The translations under genes and the position numbers were made by a program. 59,931 nt of DNA. Source: Vibrio metoecus. GTDB lineage: Bacteria > Pseudomonadota > Gammaproteobacteria > Enterobacterales > Vibrionaceae. Below are positions 20,951 through 32,619 of the stretch, piece after piece. The notes below the pieces were generated by a model, which saw only the letters and a program-made list of their open reading frames with translations, was not told the origin of the DNA and did not search any database. Numbering within the stretch: position 1 is the stretch's first letter; each line of letters begins with the position of its first letter. The DNA lies in contig NZ_JJMN01000038.1 in the NCBI RefSeq assembly GCF_000696385.1, forward strand, positions 1 to 59,931, written 5' to 3'.

Positions 20951-20976
20951 AAACGCTGCACTAGGCAGCGTTTTTA
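20951..20976. terminator. Bidirectional terminator between ubiF and crr
   Basis: Stem AAACGCTGC with GCAGCGTTT and loop ACTAG, with A-run before and T-run after. Serves convergent ubiF (plus) and crr (minus). Confidence 0.9.
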
Positions 20977-20992
20977 ACATCACACAAGTGAA

Positions 20993-21502
20993 TTACTTGG
21001 TCACGCGTAGAACTGGAGTTTCACCCACAGTTACAGAACCAGAAAGTTTGTTCAGCTCTTTGATTTCATCCATGTTAGAGATAACAACTGGAGTCAGAGT
21101 TGATTTTGCTTTCTCTTCGAGCAGTGCCAAATCGAATTCGATAATGGTATCGCCGATTTTCACTGATTGACCTTCTTCTGCGATACGCTTGAAGCCTTCG
21201 CCTTTCAGTTCAACAGTATCGATACCGAAGTGAACAAACAGCTCAACGCCGTCATCCGATTCGATAGAGAATGCGTGGTTAGTTTCGAAGATTTTACCGA
21301 TAGTACCGTTTACAGGAGCTACCATCTTGTTACCAGCAGGCTTGATCGCGATACCGTCACCAACGATTTTCTCAGCGAAAACAACATCTGGCACATCTTC
21401 GATGTTTACAATTTCACCAGAAAGAGGTGCGATGATGTCGATTGCACCTGCGTTAGCGCTGTCGTCAGAGACTAGCTTCTTAAGTTTGTCAAACAGACCC
21501 AT
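20993..21502 (-). CDS. crr: PTS glucose-specific EIIA component
   Basis: EIIA-Glc, 169 residues, accepts phosphate from HPr and passes it to IIB domains; unphosphorylated it inhibits non-PTS permeases, and phosphorylated it activates adenylate cyclase. The two active-site histidines are H76 (ETNHAFSI) and H91 (LFVHFGID), one position off the E. coli numbering. In this window it should also serve NagE, which lacks its own IIA domain. It follows ptsI by 108 bases containing a long stem-loop, so its level may be set separately from ptsHI. Confidence 0.97.
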   Translation of the reverse strand: MGLFDKLKKLVSDDSANAGAIDIIAPLSGEIVNIEDVPDVVFAEKIVGDGIAIKPAGNKMVAPVNGTIGKIFETNHAFSIESDDGVELFVHFGIDTVELKGEGFKRIAEEGQSVKIGDTIIEFDLALLEEKAKSTLTPVVISNMDEIKELNKLSGSVTVGETPVLRVTK

Positions 21503-21548
21503 TGTGTCATGCTCCTAACGTTTTAAATTTGTTCTGTCGAAGTATAGT

Positions 21549-21600
21549 ATACCAATCGCTAGAGATAGACGACTATTTTCATCGCCTATCTCTTTGGTAT
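21549..21600 (-). other. Long stem-loop in the ptsI-crr intergenic region
   Basis: Outer stem ATACCAA/TTGGTAT (21549-21555 with 21594-21600) and inner stem AGAGATAG-a-CGA/TCG-c-CTATCTCT (21561-21572 with 21582-21593), with a 5-base bulge on one side. No T-tract. It could protect or process the ptsHI mRNA upstream of crr. Confidence 0.6.
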
Positions 21601-21610
21601 CAACCAATAA

Positions 21611-23333
21611 TTATGCTTTTGCTGCGATGAATTTTTCAACGCAAGCTTCGATTTCTGCAGCAGTTGGTAGAGAGAGTGCCTCTTCTGCCATCGCTTTGAT
21701 TTCCGCATAATTGGTATTACGGATCACTTTCTTCACTTTTGGAATCGAGATGCCGCTCATTGAGAACTCATCCAAACCCATACCGAGTAGGAGCAGAGTT
21801 GCACGCTCGTCACCCGCTAATTCACCACACATACCGGTCCATTTGCCTTCTGCGTGAGAAGCATCAATCACTTGCTTGATCACGGTCAGAACTGCTGGAG
21901 AAAGTGGGTTGTAGAGGTGAGAGATCATCTCGTTACCACGGTCTACCGCTAGGGTGTACTGGGTTAAATCGTTAGTACCGATAGAGAAGAAAGACACTTC
22001 TTTCGCTAAGTGGTGCGCAATGGCTGCCGCTGCTGGAGTTTCTACCATCACACCGATTTCGATATTTTCATCGAAAGCATGGCCTTCAGCACGCAGTTCT
22101 GCTTTGTACTCTTCAATCGCTTTTTTCAGTTCACGAATTTCTTCTACTGAAATGATCATAGGGAACATTACGCGAAGTTTGCCGTGAGCAGAAGCACGCA
22201 GAATGCCACGTAGTTGATCACGCAGAATTTCACGGCGATCTAAGCTGATACGTACTGCACGCCAACCCAAGAATGGGTTCATCTCTTTTGGAAGATCCAT
22301 GTAAGGCAGATCTTTGTCGCCACCGATATCCATAGTACGGATAATCACGGCATGACCGCTCATCGCTTCGGCAACTTCTTTATAGGCCTGGTATTGCTCT
22401 TCTTCAGTTGGAAGAGCATCACGATCCATAAACAGGAATTCAGTACGGTACAGACCGACACCTTCACCACCGTTACGGATGATACCGTCACAGTCTTTTA
22501 CTGTGCCGATGTTGCCACATACTTCAACGCGGTGACCGTCTAGCGTTTCTGCTGGAAGATCTTTTAGCTTGGCTAGTTCTTCTTTTTCAGCAAGGAAAGC
22601 TGCTTTAACCGCTTTGGCTTCTTCGATTTGAGCTTCAGTTGGATTGACAATGATTTTGTTGTTCATTGCATCCAGAATCAGCATGTCGCCATTCTTAACC
22701 TGCTTGGTGATGTCGTTGGTGCCGACGATCGCAGGCAATTCTAGAGAACGCGCCATGATGGAAGTGTGAGAAGTACGGCCGCCAATATCACAAGCAAAAC
22801 CAAGAACATAGTTCAGGTTAATTTGCGCTGTTTCAGAAGGCGTTAAGTCGTACGCTACTAGGACTACTTCTTGATCGATTTCGCTGAGCGAAACGATGTG
22901 CATGCCTAGAGCATTTTTTACAAAACGTGTGCCAATATCACGGATGTCGGTCGCACGTTCTTTAAGATATTCATCATCTAATGATTCAAGCGCAGTGGCT
23001 TGCTCTTCGATAACGGTATGGATCGCGTTATCGGCAGACATTTTTGTCTTTCTTGATGAGGGCTAAAATCTCTTCTTCTAGCTCTTCATCTTCAAGCAAC
23101 ATGATATGGCCTTCAAAGATGGCTTCTTTTTCTTCACCAAAAGTTTCAAGTGCTTTTTGTTTGATCACTTCCAACTGCGCAGACGATTTATTGCGCGCAG
23201 TGTAAAAGCGCTCAACTTCGGCTTCTACTTGATCGTCAGAAATGGTGTTTGTGTTTAGGACAATTTCATCTTCTTGAAGAAGTAATGCTTTACCAATCGC
23301 AATACCTGGAGATGCTAGAATGCCTGAAATCAT
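21611..23333 (-). CDS. ptsI: PTS enzyme I, with one frameshift
   Basis: Phosphoenolpyruvate-protein phosphotransferase, first enzyme of the PTS: autophosphorylates on His from PEP and passes phosphate to HPr. The active-site histidine is in [11 protein letters not shown]; the PEP-binding barrel includes [17 protein letters not shown] and the C-terminal [10 protein letters not shown]. The first 98 residues (from [14 protein letters not shown]) are in one frame, and the rest continues in another from about 23041. One extra A in the A5 run at 23041-23045 explains it; with four A the sequence reads KKDKMSADNA, as in E. coli. Corrected length is 573 residues (E. coli 575). Truncation here would abolish all PTS uptake, so an error is likely. 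Confidence 0.93.
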
Positions 23334-23468
23334 AGCCTTACCTTAAACTGGTCAACTGTAAACGGGAGAGTGGACAATGCGCTAACGATAATGTGTAGCG
23401 TATTTCTCGGGTTATTTCCAACAAAGCCATTTTGCGTGAACAAAATGGCTTTAGAAAGGAAGACCGGA

Positions 23469-23727
23469 TTAGTGAAGTTGGGTCCATCAGAGCAACTAGA
23501 TGCTCAACAGCTTCTTTCGCTTGAGGGCCTTCGGCAGAAATGGTAACTACAGTACCTTTTACCAGACCTAGCGTTTGCAGCTTGAATAGACTTTTCGCGC
23601 TTGCACTTTTACCGTTAGAAGTCACAGTGATGTCTGCATCGAAAGCTTTCGCTTCTTTAACAAACTGTGCAGCTGGACGAGTGTGAAGGCCGTTTTCTGC
23701 TGTGATTTCTACTTGCTTCTCGTACAT
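23469..23727 (-). CDS. ptsH: Phosphocarrier protein HPr, with one frameshift near its end
   Basis: Carries phosphate from enzyme I to EIIA proteins. Active-site H15 in [10 protein letters not shown] and the regulatory-type Ser46 in SAKSLFKLQ are present. Read literally, the frame runs on to 23338 giving 129 residues, with a nonsense-like tail after MDP. Removing one base from the C-run (GGG on the plus strand, 23480-23482) ends the protein as MDQLH at 23469, giving the standard 85 residues. The ptsH-ptsI gap is then 135 bases. Order ptsH-ptsI-crr and neighbour cysK match E. coli. Confidence 0.93.
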
Positions 23728-23970
23728 GTTTTATACCCCAATGAGTTTATTTTTTGTAAGTTTGTTAACCAGATTTAGCTTAACCGCATAACCCGCTTTG
23801 TGCTAGCACTGTCACAGGCTTTTCGTGTCAGAACTAAGACTGGTCAAAATTTATCAATTGCCTTTGCTATTTTTTGCAATTTGAGCAATTGAGTGTAAAC
23901 CGTCGGCTTCTTTATTTTGAAGCTAAAAATAAAACATGCCGATATTACCAAAGGTGAGGCAGGGATCAAC

Positions 23971-23997
23971 AAAAAAGCCCCTGACTGGGGCTTTTTT
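23971..23997 (-). terminator. Terminator after cysK
   Basis: Perfect stem AAAAAAGCCCC with GGGGCTTTTTT and loop TGACT, 26 bases beyond the cysK stop. T-run present on both strands. It separates cysK from the ptsH promoter region. Confidence 0.92.
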
Positions 23998-24023
23998 AAA
24001 CGAAAAATTGATTTAACCACGTA

Positions 24024-24992
24024 TTACTGTTGGTTTTCTTTTTCGGTAAAAATGCCAGCGAAAAGGGCGGTGCTTAAATAACGCTCACCTGAGCTTGGCA
24101 GAATGGTTACAATTGTTTTGTCTTTAAATTCAGGTAGTTGAGATATTCGGTTTGCGGCTACAACGGCGGCGCCTGAAGAAATTCCCGCCAATATTCCTTC
24201 TTCTTCCATCAGGCGGCGAGCCATTTCGATCGCCTCTTCTGAGGTGACGCGCTCAACGCGGTCAATTAGGCTTAAATCCAAGTTGCCAGGGATAAATCCA
24301 GCACCAATACCTTGGATTTTATGTGGTGCAGGTTTAATTTCTTCTCCCGCCAGTGCTTGTGTAATGACCGGTGATTCCGCTGGTTCAACCGCAACAGAGA
24401 GAATGGCCTTGCCTTGAGTGCCTTTAATATAGCGGCTGGTTCCGGTTAATGTGCCACCAGTGCCCACGCCTGCAACAAATACATCGACTTGACCATCGGT
24501 GGCTTCCCAAATTTCAGGGCCAGTGGTCTTTTCATGGATTTGTGGGTTAGCTGGGTTGTTGAATTGCTGCAATAGCAGATATTTCTCTGGGTTGCTGGCG
24601 ACAATTTCTTCCGCCTTAGCAATGGCCCCTTTCATGCCCTTTGCAGCTTCGGTGAGTTCTAAAGTCGCCCCGAGTGCTTTCAGCAGTTTACGACGCTCTA
24701 AACTCATCGATTCAGGCATGGTCAACGTTAACTTGTAACCACGAGCTGCCGCAACAAACGCTAAGGCGATCCCTGTATTACCACTGGTTGGTTCTACTAA
24801 TTCAACGCCTGGTTTGAGTTTTCCTTGTTTTTCGGCTTCCCAAATCATATTGGCACCGATACGGCATTTAACGCTGAAGCTTGGGTTACGTGATTCGACT
24901 TTAGCGAGCACTTTTCCTTGTGACACTTTGTTTAAGCGTACTAGGGGAGTGTTACCAATAGTAAGAGAGTTGTCTTCGTAGATTTTGCTCAT
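24024..24992 (-). CDS. cysK: Cysteine synthase A (O-acetylserine sulfhydrylase)
   Basis: PLP enzyme of 322 residues that makes cysteine from O-acetylserine and sulfide. The PLP lysine is K42 in FSVKCRIG; the substrate loop TSGNTG and the phosphate-binding GTGGTLTG loop are present, as is the C-terminal [11 protein letters not shown]. Located between cysZ and ptsH as in E. coli, transcribed on the same strand as cysZ but separated by 121 bases with a long palindrome. Confidence 0.97.
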   Translation of the reverse strand: MSKIYEDNSLTIGNTPLVRLNKVSQGKVLAKVESRNPSFSVKCRIGANMIWEAEKQGKLKPGVELVEPTSGNTGIALAFVAAARGYKLTLTMPESMSLERRKLLKALGATLELTEAAKGMKGAIAKAEEIVASNPEKYLLLQQFNNPANPQIHEKTTGPEIWEATDGQVDVFVAGVGTGGTLTGTSRYIKGTQGKAILSVAVEPAESPVITQALAGEEIKPAPHKIQGIGAGFIPGNLDLSLIDRVERVTSEEAIEMARRLMEEEGILAGISSGAAVVAANRISQLPEFKDKTIVTILPSSGERYLSTALFAGIFTEKENQQ

Positions 24993-25037
24993 GGTGATGT
25001 TCCTTCATTCGTTACGCAGTCAGCGCGTGCGTGAATA

Positions 25038-25078
25038 CTTAGTGAATATGAGCAGAGAATAAGTTCATATTCACTAAG
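25038..25078. other. 14-bp perfect inverted repeat between cysZ and cysK
   Basis: CTTAGTGAATATGA (25038-25051) and its exact complement (25065-25078) are separated by 13 bases. No T-tract follows. It sits 46 bases before the cysK ATG and 35 bases after the cysZ stop; it could end cysZ transcription, stabilise mRNA, or be an operator for cysK. Confidence 0.6.
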
Positions 25079-25113
25079 GGAAAAGGATTAAAAAGTTATA
25101 ACTTATGTGGAGC

Positions 25114-25869
25114 TTATTCGTTGCGATTGGAAGGGTGTTGCACCTTGAATACCTCAACCCACATAGCGGTTGCGCCGCAGACGGCGACTGGCACGATAAA
25201 TAAGTTCACAATGGGAATACTGGTAAAAAATGCCACTAAGGCCCCAAACCCGTAGGCTTTGCTTTGATTTTGTTTCAAGGTATTACGCATATCATGGAAT
25301 GCAACTTTGTGGTTATCAAAGGGATAATCGCAATACTGTACAGCGAGCATCCAAGCAGTAAAAATAAACCAAGCAAGAGGACCGAGTGTTTGACCCAGTG
25401 CGGGGATCAGTAACAAAAGAAAAAGTCCTAGCGCTTTAGGGAGCACATAAAGCAGTTTTCGCCACTCACGGCTCAGTATCCGAGGTACATCTTTTATCAG
25501 AGCGACAATCCCCTCTTCACCGACAGATTCGCCAGAGAGATGCATTTCCACTTTTTCGGCTAATAGTCCGTTGAAGGGTGAGGCGATAAAATTGGCTAAG
25601 GTACTAAAGAAGTAAGAGAAGGTGGCTAAGATGGTTAGGATAAGCAATGGCCAAAGGACATAACTTAACCAAGCAAGAAAACTAGGCAGTTGCCCCATCC
25701 ATTGTGTGATCCAAGAATCTAAGTGGCTAAAGAGGTAATACATAGCGCCGCCCACTAATATGACGTTTGCCAGTAGTGGGAGAATAACAAAACGGCGTAT
25801 ACCCGGGGTTAGGGCTAAACGTACGCCATAAAAGAAGTAGCTGAATCCGGAACGTGAGCTGATCTGCAT
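25114..25869 (-). CDS. cysZ: Sulfate transporter CysZ
   Basis: Inner-membrane protein of 251 residues that supports sulfate uptake for cysteine synthesis. The N-terminal motif SGFSYFFYGVRLALTPGIRR is conserved, followed by hydrophobic segments at about 25-50, 70-95, 140-180 and 205-230. Together with cysK next door this forms a sulfur assimilation pair. Divergent from zipA with 229 bases between. Confidence 0.93.
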   Translation of the reverse strand: MQISSRSGFSYFFYGVRLALTPGIRRFVILPLLANVILVGGAMYYLFSHLDSWITQWMGQLPSFLAWLSYVLWPLLILTILATFSYFFSTLANFIASPFNGLLAEKVEMHLSGESVGEEGIVALIKDVPRILSREWRKLLYVLPKALGLFLLLLIPALGQTLGPLAWFIFTAWMLAVQYCDYPFDNHKVAFHDMRNTLKQNQSKAYGFGALVAFFTSIPIVNLFIVPVAVCGATAMWVEVFKVQHPSNRNE

Positions 25870-26098
25870 AAAAACGGTATTCTCCTTGATTAACCGAACG
25901 AAGATTGTACTTGATTGATACTGAAGTGAAATGACGAAACTGCAAAAAACGCGTCATCTTTTCAACTTCTCACATTAAGTTGTTCTAAATTCGACGAGAG
26001 TTTTGGTAAAGTACCCCGACAAGTCAAAAACACACCCTGATAAACGTCCTGTCGGGCGCTACAGCTCAGAACATCAAACGGGATACTGAGAGTTTAAG

Positions 26099-26968
26099 AT
26101 GCAGGAACTGCGATTCGTATTGATAATTGTTGGCGCGTTGGCAATAGCGGCGTTGCTGTTTCATGGTCTATGGACCAGCAAAAAAGAAGGGAAATCTAAG
26201 TTTGGGGATAAGCCCTTACGTAAGATTGCGGTTGAAAATGATGAGCCGCCATCACGAGATTTTGTGGCTGAGGATGATTTTGAAATCATTCGCAAGGAGC
26301 GTAAAGAACCCGATTTCGGGCTCCCCAATCAGCAACATGATCCTTTGATCTCTGATTTTGCCGTTCACGATGAGCTGGAAGATGATGAAGAGATGGTGCA
26401 ACCGTTCCCGACGTATCATCCACCGAAACAGGTTAAGCCTGTTGCAGAGGTTCCACGTGTTATGCCTACAACGCAAACAAGCGTGACTCAGCCTGTTCCT
26501 GAAGCTACTCCCGTTATTGAAGAGCAAGAGCCTCAAGAAGAACAGTTGGATGTGATTGTGATCAATGTACATTGCTCTGGTAGCCAACCCTTTATTGGAA
26601 CTAAGCTATTTGACAGTATGCAACAAAATGGTTTGCTGTTTGGCGAAATGGATATTTTCCATCGTCATGCCGATCTTTCTGGAACAGGAAAAGTGTTGTT
26701 CAGTGTTGCCAACATGATGCAGCCAGGTACTCTGATGCATGATGATCCTGCGGACTTTTCGACCAAAGGCATCTCATTTTTCATGACGCTACCTTGTTTT
26801 GGTGACCCAGAGCAGAATTTTAAGTTGATGCTGAAAACAGCACAACAAATCGCCGATGATCTAGGTGGGCATGTTTTAGATGATGCTCGCAACTTGATGA
26901 CTCCGAACCGTCTTGATGCTTACCGTAAGCAAATTCAAGGGTTTAAGGCTCGCTCTGTCAGAGTGTAG
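26099..26968 (+). CDS. zipA: Cell division protein ZipA
   Basis: Essential FtsZ membrane tether of 289 residues. An N-terminal membrane anchor ([20 protein letters not shown], residues 6-25) precedes a charged then Pro/Gln-rich flexible linker (about 30-150) and the C-terminal ZipA domain (about 150-285) that binds the FtsZ tail. Divergent from cysZ and 136 bases upstream of ligA, the same neighbourhood as in E. coli. A bulged hairpin (26987-27029) and a terminator follow. Confidence 0.95.
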   Translation: MQELRFVLIIVGALAIAALLFHGLWTSKKEGKSKFGDKPLRKIAVENDEPPSRDFVAEDDFEIIRKERKEPDFGLPNQQHDPLISDFAVHDELEDDEEMVQPFPTYHPPKQVKPVAEVPRVMPTTQTSVTQPVPEATPVIEEQEPQEEQLDVIVINVHCSGSQPFIGTKLFDSMQQNGLLFGEMDIFHRHADLSGTGKVLFSVANMMQPGTLMHDDPADFSTKGISFFMTLPCFGDPEQNFKLMLKTAQQIADDLGGHVLDDARNLMTPNRLDAYRKQIQGFKARSVRV

Positions 26969-27057
26969 GCGAGTTTTGCCATATCACTAACTTGCTACTT
27001 CAAGTTTTCCCTAGATTGAAGCGAGTTAGACGAAGCAAAAATTTCTATAGTTATAAT

Positions 27058-29120
<2,063 letters not shown>

Positions 29121-29186
29121 CGAGTTTATTGGGTGGTATTTAGCATCCTTGATAAATAAATGGAACTTTTTAGCGCCGAACAGTCT

Positions 29187-29217
29187 AAACCTCAGTCTCG
29201 ACTGGGGTTTATTTTTG
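29187..29217 (+). terminator. Terminator after ligA
   Basis: Stem AAACCTCAGT with ACTGGGGTTT (one mismatch), loop CTCG, then ATTTTTG. Confidence 0.85.
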
Positions 29218-29625
29218 TTCAAAAACAACCCTGCATTTTTTGTCAATAAATGGTTTTTGTTGTTTTATAAAAGTCATCACTCGCCCTTTTATTATTCGAC
29301 GCATTTCAAATAAATTAAAACACGCAATAATAAAAAGTCTTTATTTTCAACTGTTTGAGTTTTATTTGTTTTGACTTTGATAATAATTCGATCTCGATCA
29401 CTTACTCCCCAGAAGTTTGCCGTGGCTCATATTTTTTTAGATAAAAATTAAGTTCTGATTGATGTTTTCTAACCGAGAGTTAGTCTACAGACATGGATAC
29501 ACGGTGAGTGTGCCAACAACTAAGAGAATCGGTTTCGATACTCGAAAAGGAAATGACTTCTCCCTTCGGCGGCCAACTTAAGGGAGAAAATCAAAAACAG
29601 CTATATCCATTTTTAGGAGTTATCC
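29218..29625 (+). promoter_or_regulatory. Promoter and long leader of the porin gene
   Basis: This 408-base AT-rich stretch has no gene. Visible features: a CRP-like site TTCGA-N6-TCACT at 29387-29402; a small hairpin TTTCG/CGAAA at 29533-29547; a 9-bp hairpin TTCTCCCTT/AAGGGAGAA at 29558-29588; and the ribosome-binding site AGGAG 6 bases before the ATG. The hairpins just upstream of the ribosome-binding site resemble stabilised porin leaders. Activation by CRP is inferred only. Confidence 0.5.
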
Positions 29626-30738
29626 ATGGACAAAATGTTTAAACGTACTCTTCTGGGTGCAGCAGTAGCGATGGCAGCAGTAGGTGTTCAAGCTGCTCAA
29701 CTTACTGATAACGTACAACTTTACGGCCAAGCTGCTGGTAACCTTTACTTTGAAAGCAAAGGTGACAGTGCAAAAGATGATACTGTAGGCGTTGAAATCG
29801 AATCTCGTATCGGTCTACGTGGTACACAATCTTTTAATAACTTCGGCCCTGATTTTGTATGGCAAATCGAAACATCAAATGCTTACAATGGTGACACAGG
29901 CGGTCAATTTGGTGGTCGTGATACTTATTTGGGTCTAGCTTTTGATGGCGTAGGTACAGTGAAAGTCGGTCGTCAACTTGTTTCTATCTATGACTACGTT
30001 GACTGGCCACACTCAAACCCAGGTCTAGGTAACGTGTTTGACTGGCACAATGCTATCGGTGCTGGTTATCAAGACCGTGCTGACCACGTAATCCGTTTCG
30101 ACTCTTCTGACTACAGTGGTTTCAAATACTCACTGTCTGCAAGTAAGATGAACTCATCTACTGATAACGCAGTTGTCAGCTTCGCATTAGCCTATAATGC
30201 AGAGCGTTTTGGTATCCACGGTGGCGCTTATCTAGGTTCAAAAGAAGAGACTAAAACTGCAGCTAAAAAAGCTTACTATGAATTCAATACCGAAACAGGT
30301 CTTGCTGAGTTAAAGCCAGCGACTGCGGCTAAGGTTGACGAAGCTCAAGCGGCTTACTACTTAGTGGGTGGTAACGTGTCTATTACTGACAAGTTAAGCT
30401 TAACTGCAGCGTGGAAACACATGACTAATGAAGTAAACAATGTTGAGAAAAAGCAAGATGCTTACTCTGCAACATTGGCTTACTGGGCTACATCAGAATG
30501 GCTATTTAAAGCAGGTTACTCTGCGACAACTAAAGCTAAGTTTGGTGGTGAAACTCAAGCTGATAGCGATAGCCGTGCAATCACTGCCCGTGCACTATAT
30601 GTACTAGACCCATCAGCAGTGTTGTATTTCGACGTTCGTAACTACGATATGATGACACCGACTGACGGCGACGACAAAGGCAATGCTGATGCAAATGACC
30701 AAACTCGTTTCTTGATGGGTGTTGAATACTACTTCTAA
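29626..30738 (+). CDS. chiP: Outer-membrane porin, probable chitoporin
   Basis: General-porin-type protein of 370 residues. Signal peptide ends VQAAQ (about residue 23-24); the mature protein alternates polar and aromatic residues, starts with NVQLYGQAAGNLYFES and ends with GVEYYF, the C-terminal Phe needed for assembly by BAM. A constriction-loop candidate lies around YDYVDWPHSNPGLGNVFDW. V. cholerae has a chitin-oligosaccharide-induced porin at the equivalent locus (reported as chitoporin), so that is my call from context and memory. A generic porin of the OmpU/OmpC superfamily is the safe alternative. It has a long leader and a strong terminator. Confidence 0.8.
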   Translation: MDKMFKRTLLGAAVAMAAVGVQAAQLTDNVQLYGQAAGNLYFESKGDSAKDDTVGVEIESRIGLRGTQSFNNFGPDFVWQIETSNAYNGDTGGQFGGRDTYLGLAFDGVGTVKVGRQLVSIYDYVDWPHSNPGLGNVFDWHNAIGAGYQDRADHVIRFDSSDYSGFKYSLSASKMNSSTDNAVVSFALAYNAERFGIHGGAYLGSKEETKTAAKKAYYEFNTETGLAELKPATAAKVDEAQAAYYLVGGNVSITDKLSLTAAWKHMTNEVNNVEKKQDAYSATLAYWATSEWLFKAGYSATTKAKFGGETQADSDSRAITARALYVLDPSAVLYFDVRNYDMMTPTDGDDKGNADANDQTRFLMGVEYYF

Positions 30739-30762
30739 TCATATTGATTAAAAGTTCATACC

Positions 30763-30787
30763 AAGGCGAGCGACAGCTCGCCTTTTA
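30763..30787 (+). terminator. Terminator after the porin gene
   Basis: Perfect stem AAGGCGAGC with GCTCGCCTT, loop GACA, then TTA and T-rich sequence. It lies only 14 bases before the next ATG, so partial readthrough into the DUF2057 gene is possible. Confidence 0.85.
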
Positions 30788-30800
30788 TTTGGAGGTAATA

Positions 30801-31610
30801 ATGAATAAACTTTTGATTAGCGCGCTATTAGGAATGGTTGTTTCTTCTAACACCTACGCTGATGTGACGGTGAATATAGACCGAAACCTCCAGATTTTAG
30901 CTGTTAATGGCGTTGAGCCTGAAATTTCATTTGGCCACACCGATGAAATGACTTTACCTAATGGTTTAAACCAACTTTTGGTTCGTCTTGAAAAAGTCAT
31001 TCATTTCGGGGGGACTCAAAATAAATATAAGTCACCTGCTATGGTTGTCAGTTTTAATGCGGACAATGAGAGTCTTTTTCTGAAGCCAGGATCTGTAGTT
31101 AGGGATGAAGCTACAGCCAAAACTTTTGATAAAAAGCCAGCAGTTCTTTTGACGAATTCATCTATGCAGCCTATTGAATTCCAACAAGACGTTTTAGTTG
31201 CCAAAGGCTTTTCAGTATTTCGAGATTATGAAAATGAACTCTATAACTATAATGCTCAAGATAAGATTGCCTCGATTAGTGCTCTGAATAATGTAGGGAT
31301 TAATCGAAAACGTAGTGAGAGCATATCAGAACCAGCAAAAACTGCTCAGGCAGCCCAAGATTCCATAGTTAATAGTCAAGCTACGACTCAATCCGTTTCA
31401 AAATCTTATGACATGATCCAGTACTTATTTGGTGAAGCCAATGCAGCTGAGCGCCAAGAATTTGCTAACTGGGCCTTTGCTAACCGTGCAGAGGTAACTC
31501 AGCCTATTTCCACCTCAAATAAGCTAGTCGACATGATGGCAGATTGGTACAAAAAAGCCGATAAAGCCGAAAAAGCATCGATTCTCTCTTGGTTAATCAG
31601 CCAAGAATAA
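30801..31610 (+). CDS. DUF2057 (YccT/UPF0319) family secreted protein
   Basis: Protein of 269 residues with a signal peptide (MNKLLISALLGMVVSSNTYA) and the DUF2057 pattern: LQILAVNGVEP, LPNGLNQLLVRLEK, YKSPAMVVSF, then a Lys/Asp-rich central part. The C-terminal third (about 175-269) is low-complexity, then helical and acidic. Family function is poorly known; E. coli YccT is reported to restrain curli formation. I start at 30801 because GGAGG precedes it; an upstream in-frame ATG at 30744 lies inside the porin terminator region. Placed right after the chitoporin, so it may be co-expressed by readthrough. Confidence 0.8.
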   Translation: MNKLLISALLGMVVSSNTYADVTVNIDRNLQILAVNGVEPEISFGHTDEMTLPNGLNQLLVRLEKVIHFGGTQNKYKSPAMVVSFNADNESLFLKPGSVVRDEATAKTFDKKPAVLLTNSSMQPIEFQQDVLVAKGFSVFRDYENELYNYNAQDKIASISALNNVGINRKRSESISEPAKTAQAAQDSIVNSQATTQSVSKSYDMIQYLFGEANAAERQEFANWAFANRAEVTQPISTSNKLVDMMADWYKKADKAEKASILSWLISQE

Positions 31611-31675
31611 TTGCATTTCTCGCTGGATAGAGGCATGGTCTTTCCATGCCTTTTCTTTTATTGCTAAAGCTTGTT

Positions 31676-32086
31676 ATGAATATTAGCCAGATTGCCAAAC
31701 TCACCTCGCTGACGGCCAAGTCTATTCGTTTATACGAAGAGAAAGGTCTTATCAATCCGCCATTACGCTCGGAAAGTGGCTATCGCACCTACACTGAGCA
31801 GCATGTGAATGATTTACTGCTCATTGCTCGCTGTCGGCGGGTGGGGTTTAGTTTGGATGAGTGTAAGGCCATGCTCACTCTTGCCAATGACCCTTATCGT
31901 ACAAGCGCAGCCGTTCGTGCTCATGCACAAGAGAAATTACAAGAAGTCTCGAGTAAGCTTGCTGAGTTGACCATTATTAAGCAACAGTTGGAACAGTGGG
32001 TTGCGTCTTGCCCTGGAGATGAAGGCTACGAGTGCCCGATTATCGAACAGTTGAAGGGGCATTGCTGTTCAAGCTCCCCACAATAA
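31676..32086 (+). CDS. cueR: Copper-responsive MerR-family regulator CueR
   Basis: 136 residues. The N-terminal winged helix (MNISQIAKLTSLTAKSIRLYEEK) is followed by a coiled coil, and the metal-binding loop has C112 and C120 (CPGDEGYEC), matching the Cu(I)-binding cysteines of E. coli CueR in position and spacing. It also shares the conserved CPIIEQL and ends in vicinal cysteines. It would activate copper export genes such as copA, which are not in this window. Start at 31676 by homology; the open frame extends to 31646. Confidence 0.92.
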   Translation: MNISQIAKLTSLTAKSIRLYEEKGLINPPLRSESGYRTYTEQHVNDLLLIARCRRVGFSLDECKAMLTLANDPYRTSAAVRAHAQEKLQEVSSKLAELTIIKQQLEQWVASCPGDEGYECPIIEQLKGHCCSSSPQ

Positions 32087-32105
32087 GACTCCGAAGAGTC
32101 TTATT
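32082..32105 (+). terminator. Terminator after cueR
   Basis: Stem AATAAGACTC with GAGTCTTATT, loop CGAA, overlapping the cueR stop. T-rich sequence follows (TTATTGTTTAT). Confidence 0.8.
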
Positions 32106-32162
32106 GTTTATATGTAATTGATTTTATATTTGGTCTCTGGGTGATGTTGGGACAGATGGTTC

Positions 32163-32612
32163 TTAGATTGGTTTGACGACTAAGATAATCCCATCCACAG
32201 CAATGACAGAAACACGGCTTCCTGCAGAAAGTTCCTGATCGCAGCGAGCGGTCCAAGCCGTATCACCCAGCGATACTTGAAACTCTCCTGCAGGGGTATC
32301 TTCGGTTATCGGAATAATACGTCCGAGTAACTGTTTTTCTTTCTGGTTAAGGTCGCGTTCTGTATCTTGCTTTTTATCTCGGCTAAATTGACGTCGCCAC
32401 CAAAGCCAAGTCGTGACCAGTGAAAAACTCGCAAAAGCCAGCCACTGCAGTTGCCAACCAAAAGGCATTATGGCGAGCAGTACTCCGACTAACAGTGCAG
32501 ATAGGCCAAGCCACAAGAAATAACCTGCAGTACCGAGTAGCTCAGCGGCTAATAGAAGTAAGCCCAAGGCCAACCAATGCCAGAAATTCAATTGTGAGAG
32601 TAGCTCTACCAC
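32163..32612 (-). CDS. NfeD-like membrane protein (YbbK family)
   Basis: 149 residues: three to four membrane segments in the first 75 residues (FWHWLALGLLLLAAELLG and two more) and a C-terminal OB-fold domain (about 90-149, KQLLGRIIPITEDTPAGEFQ). NfeD proteins pair with SPFH proteins in membrane microdomains, and here the gene directly follows qmcA. I start at GTG (32610-32612), 7 bases past the qmcA stop and after AGGT; this matches E. coli YbbK in length. Upstream in-frame sequence to 32657 overlaps qmcA and is not conserved. Confidence 0.88.
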   Translation of the reverse strand: MVELLSQLNFWHWLALGLLLLAAELLGTAGYFLWLGLSALLVGVLLAIMPFGWQLQWLAFASFSLVTTWLWWRRQFSRDKKQDTERDLNQKEKQLLGRIIPITEDTPAGEFQVSLGDTAWTARCDQELSAGSRVSVIAVDGIILVVKPI

Positions 32613-32619
32613 GGGGCAC

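Noticed and set aside
21603..23041. Two separate genes in place of ptsI
   Set aside because: The two frames join exactly at the E. coli PtsI alignment when one A is removed from an A5 run, and neither half alone would be functional.
27001..27030. A second, degenerate ERIC copy between zipA and ligA
   Set aside because: TACTTCAAG resembles an ERIC arm, but the central CACCCCA/TGGGGAT core is absent, so it is only a bulged hairpin.
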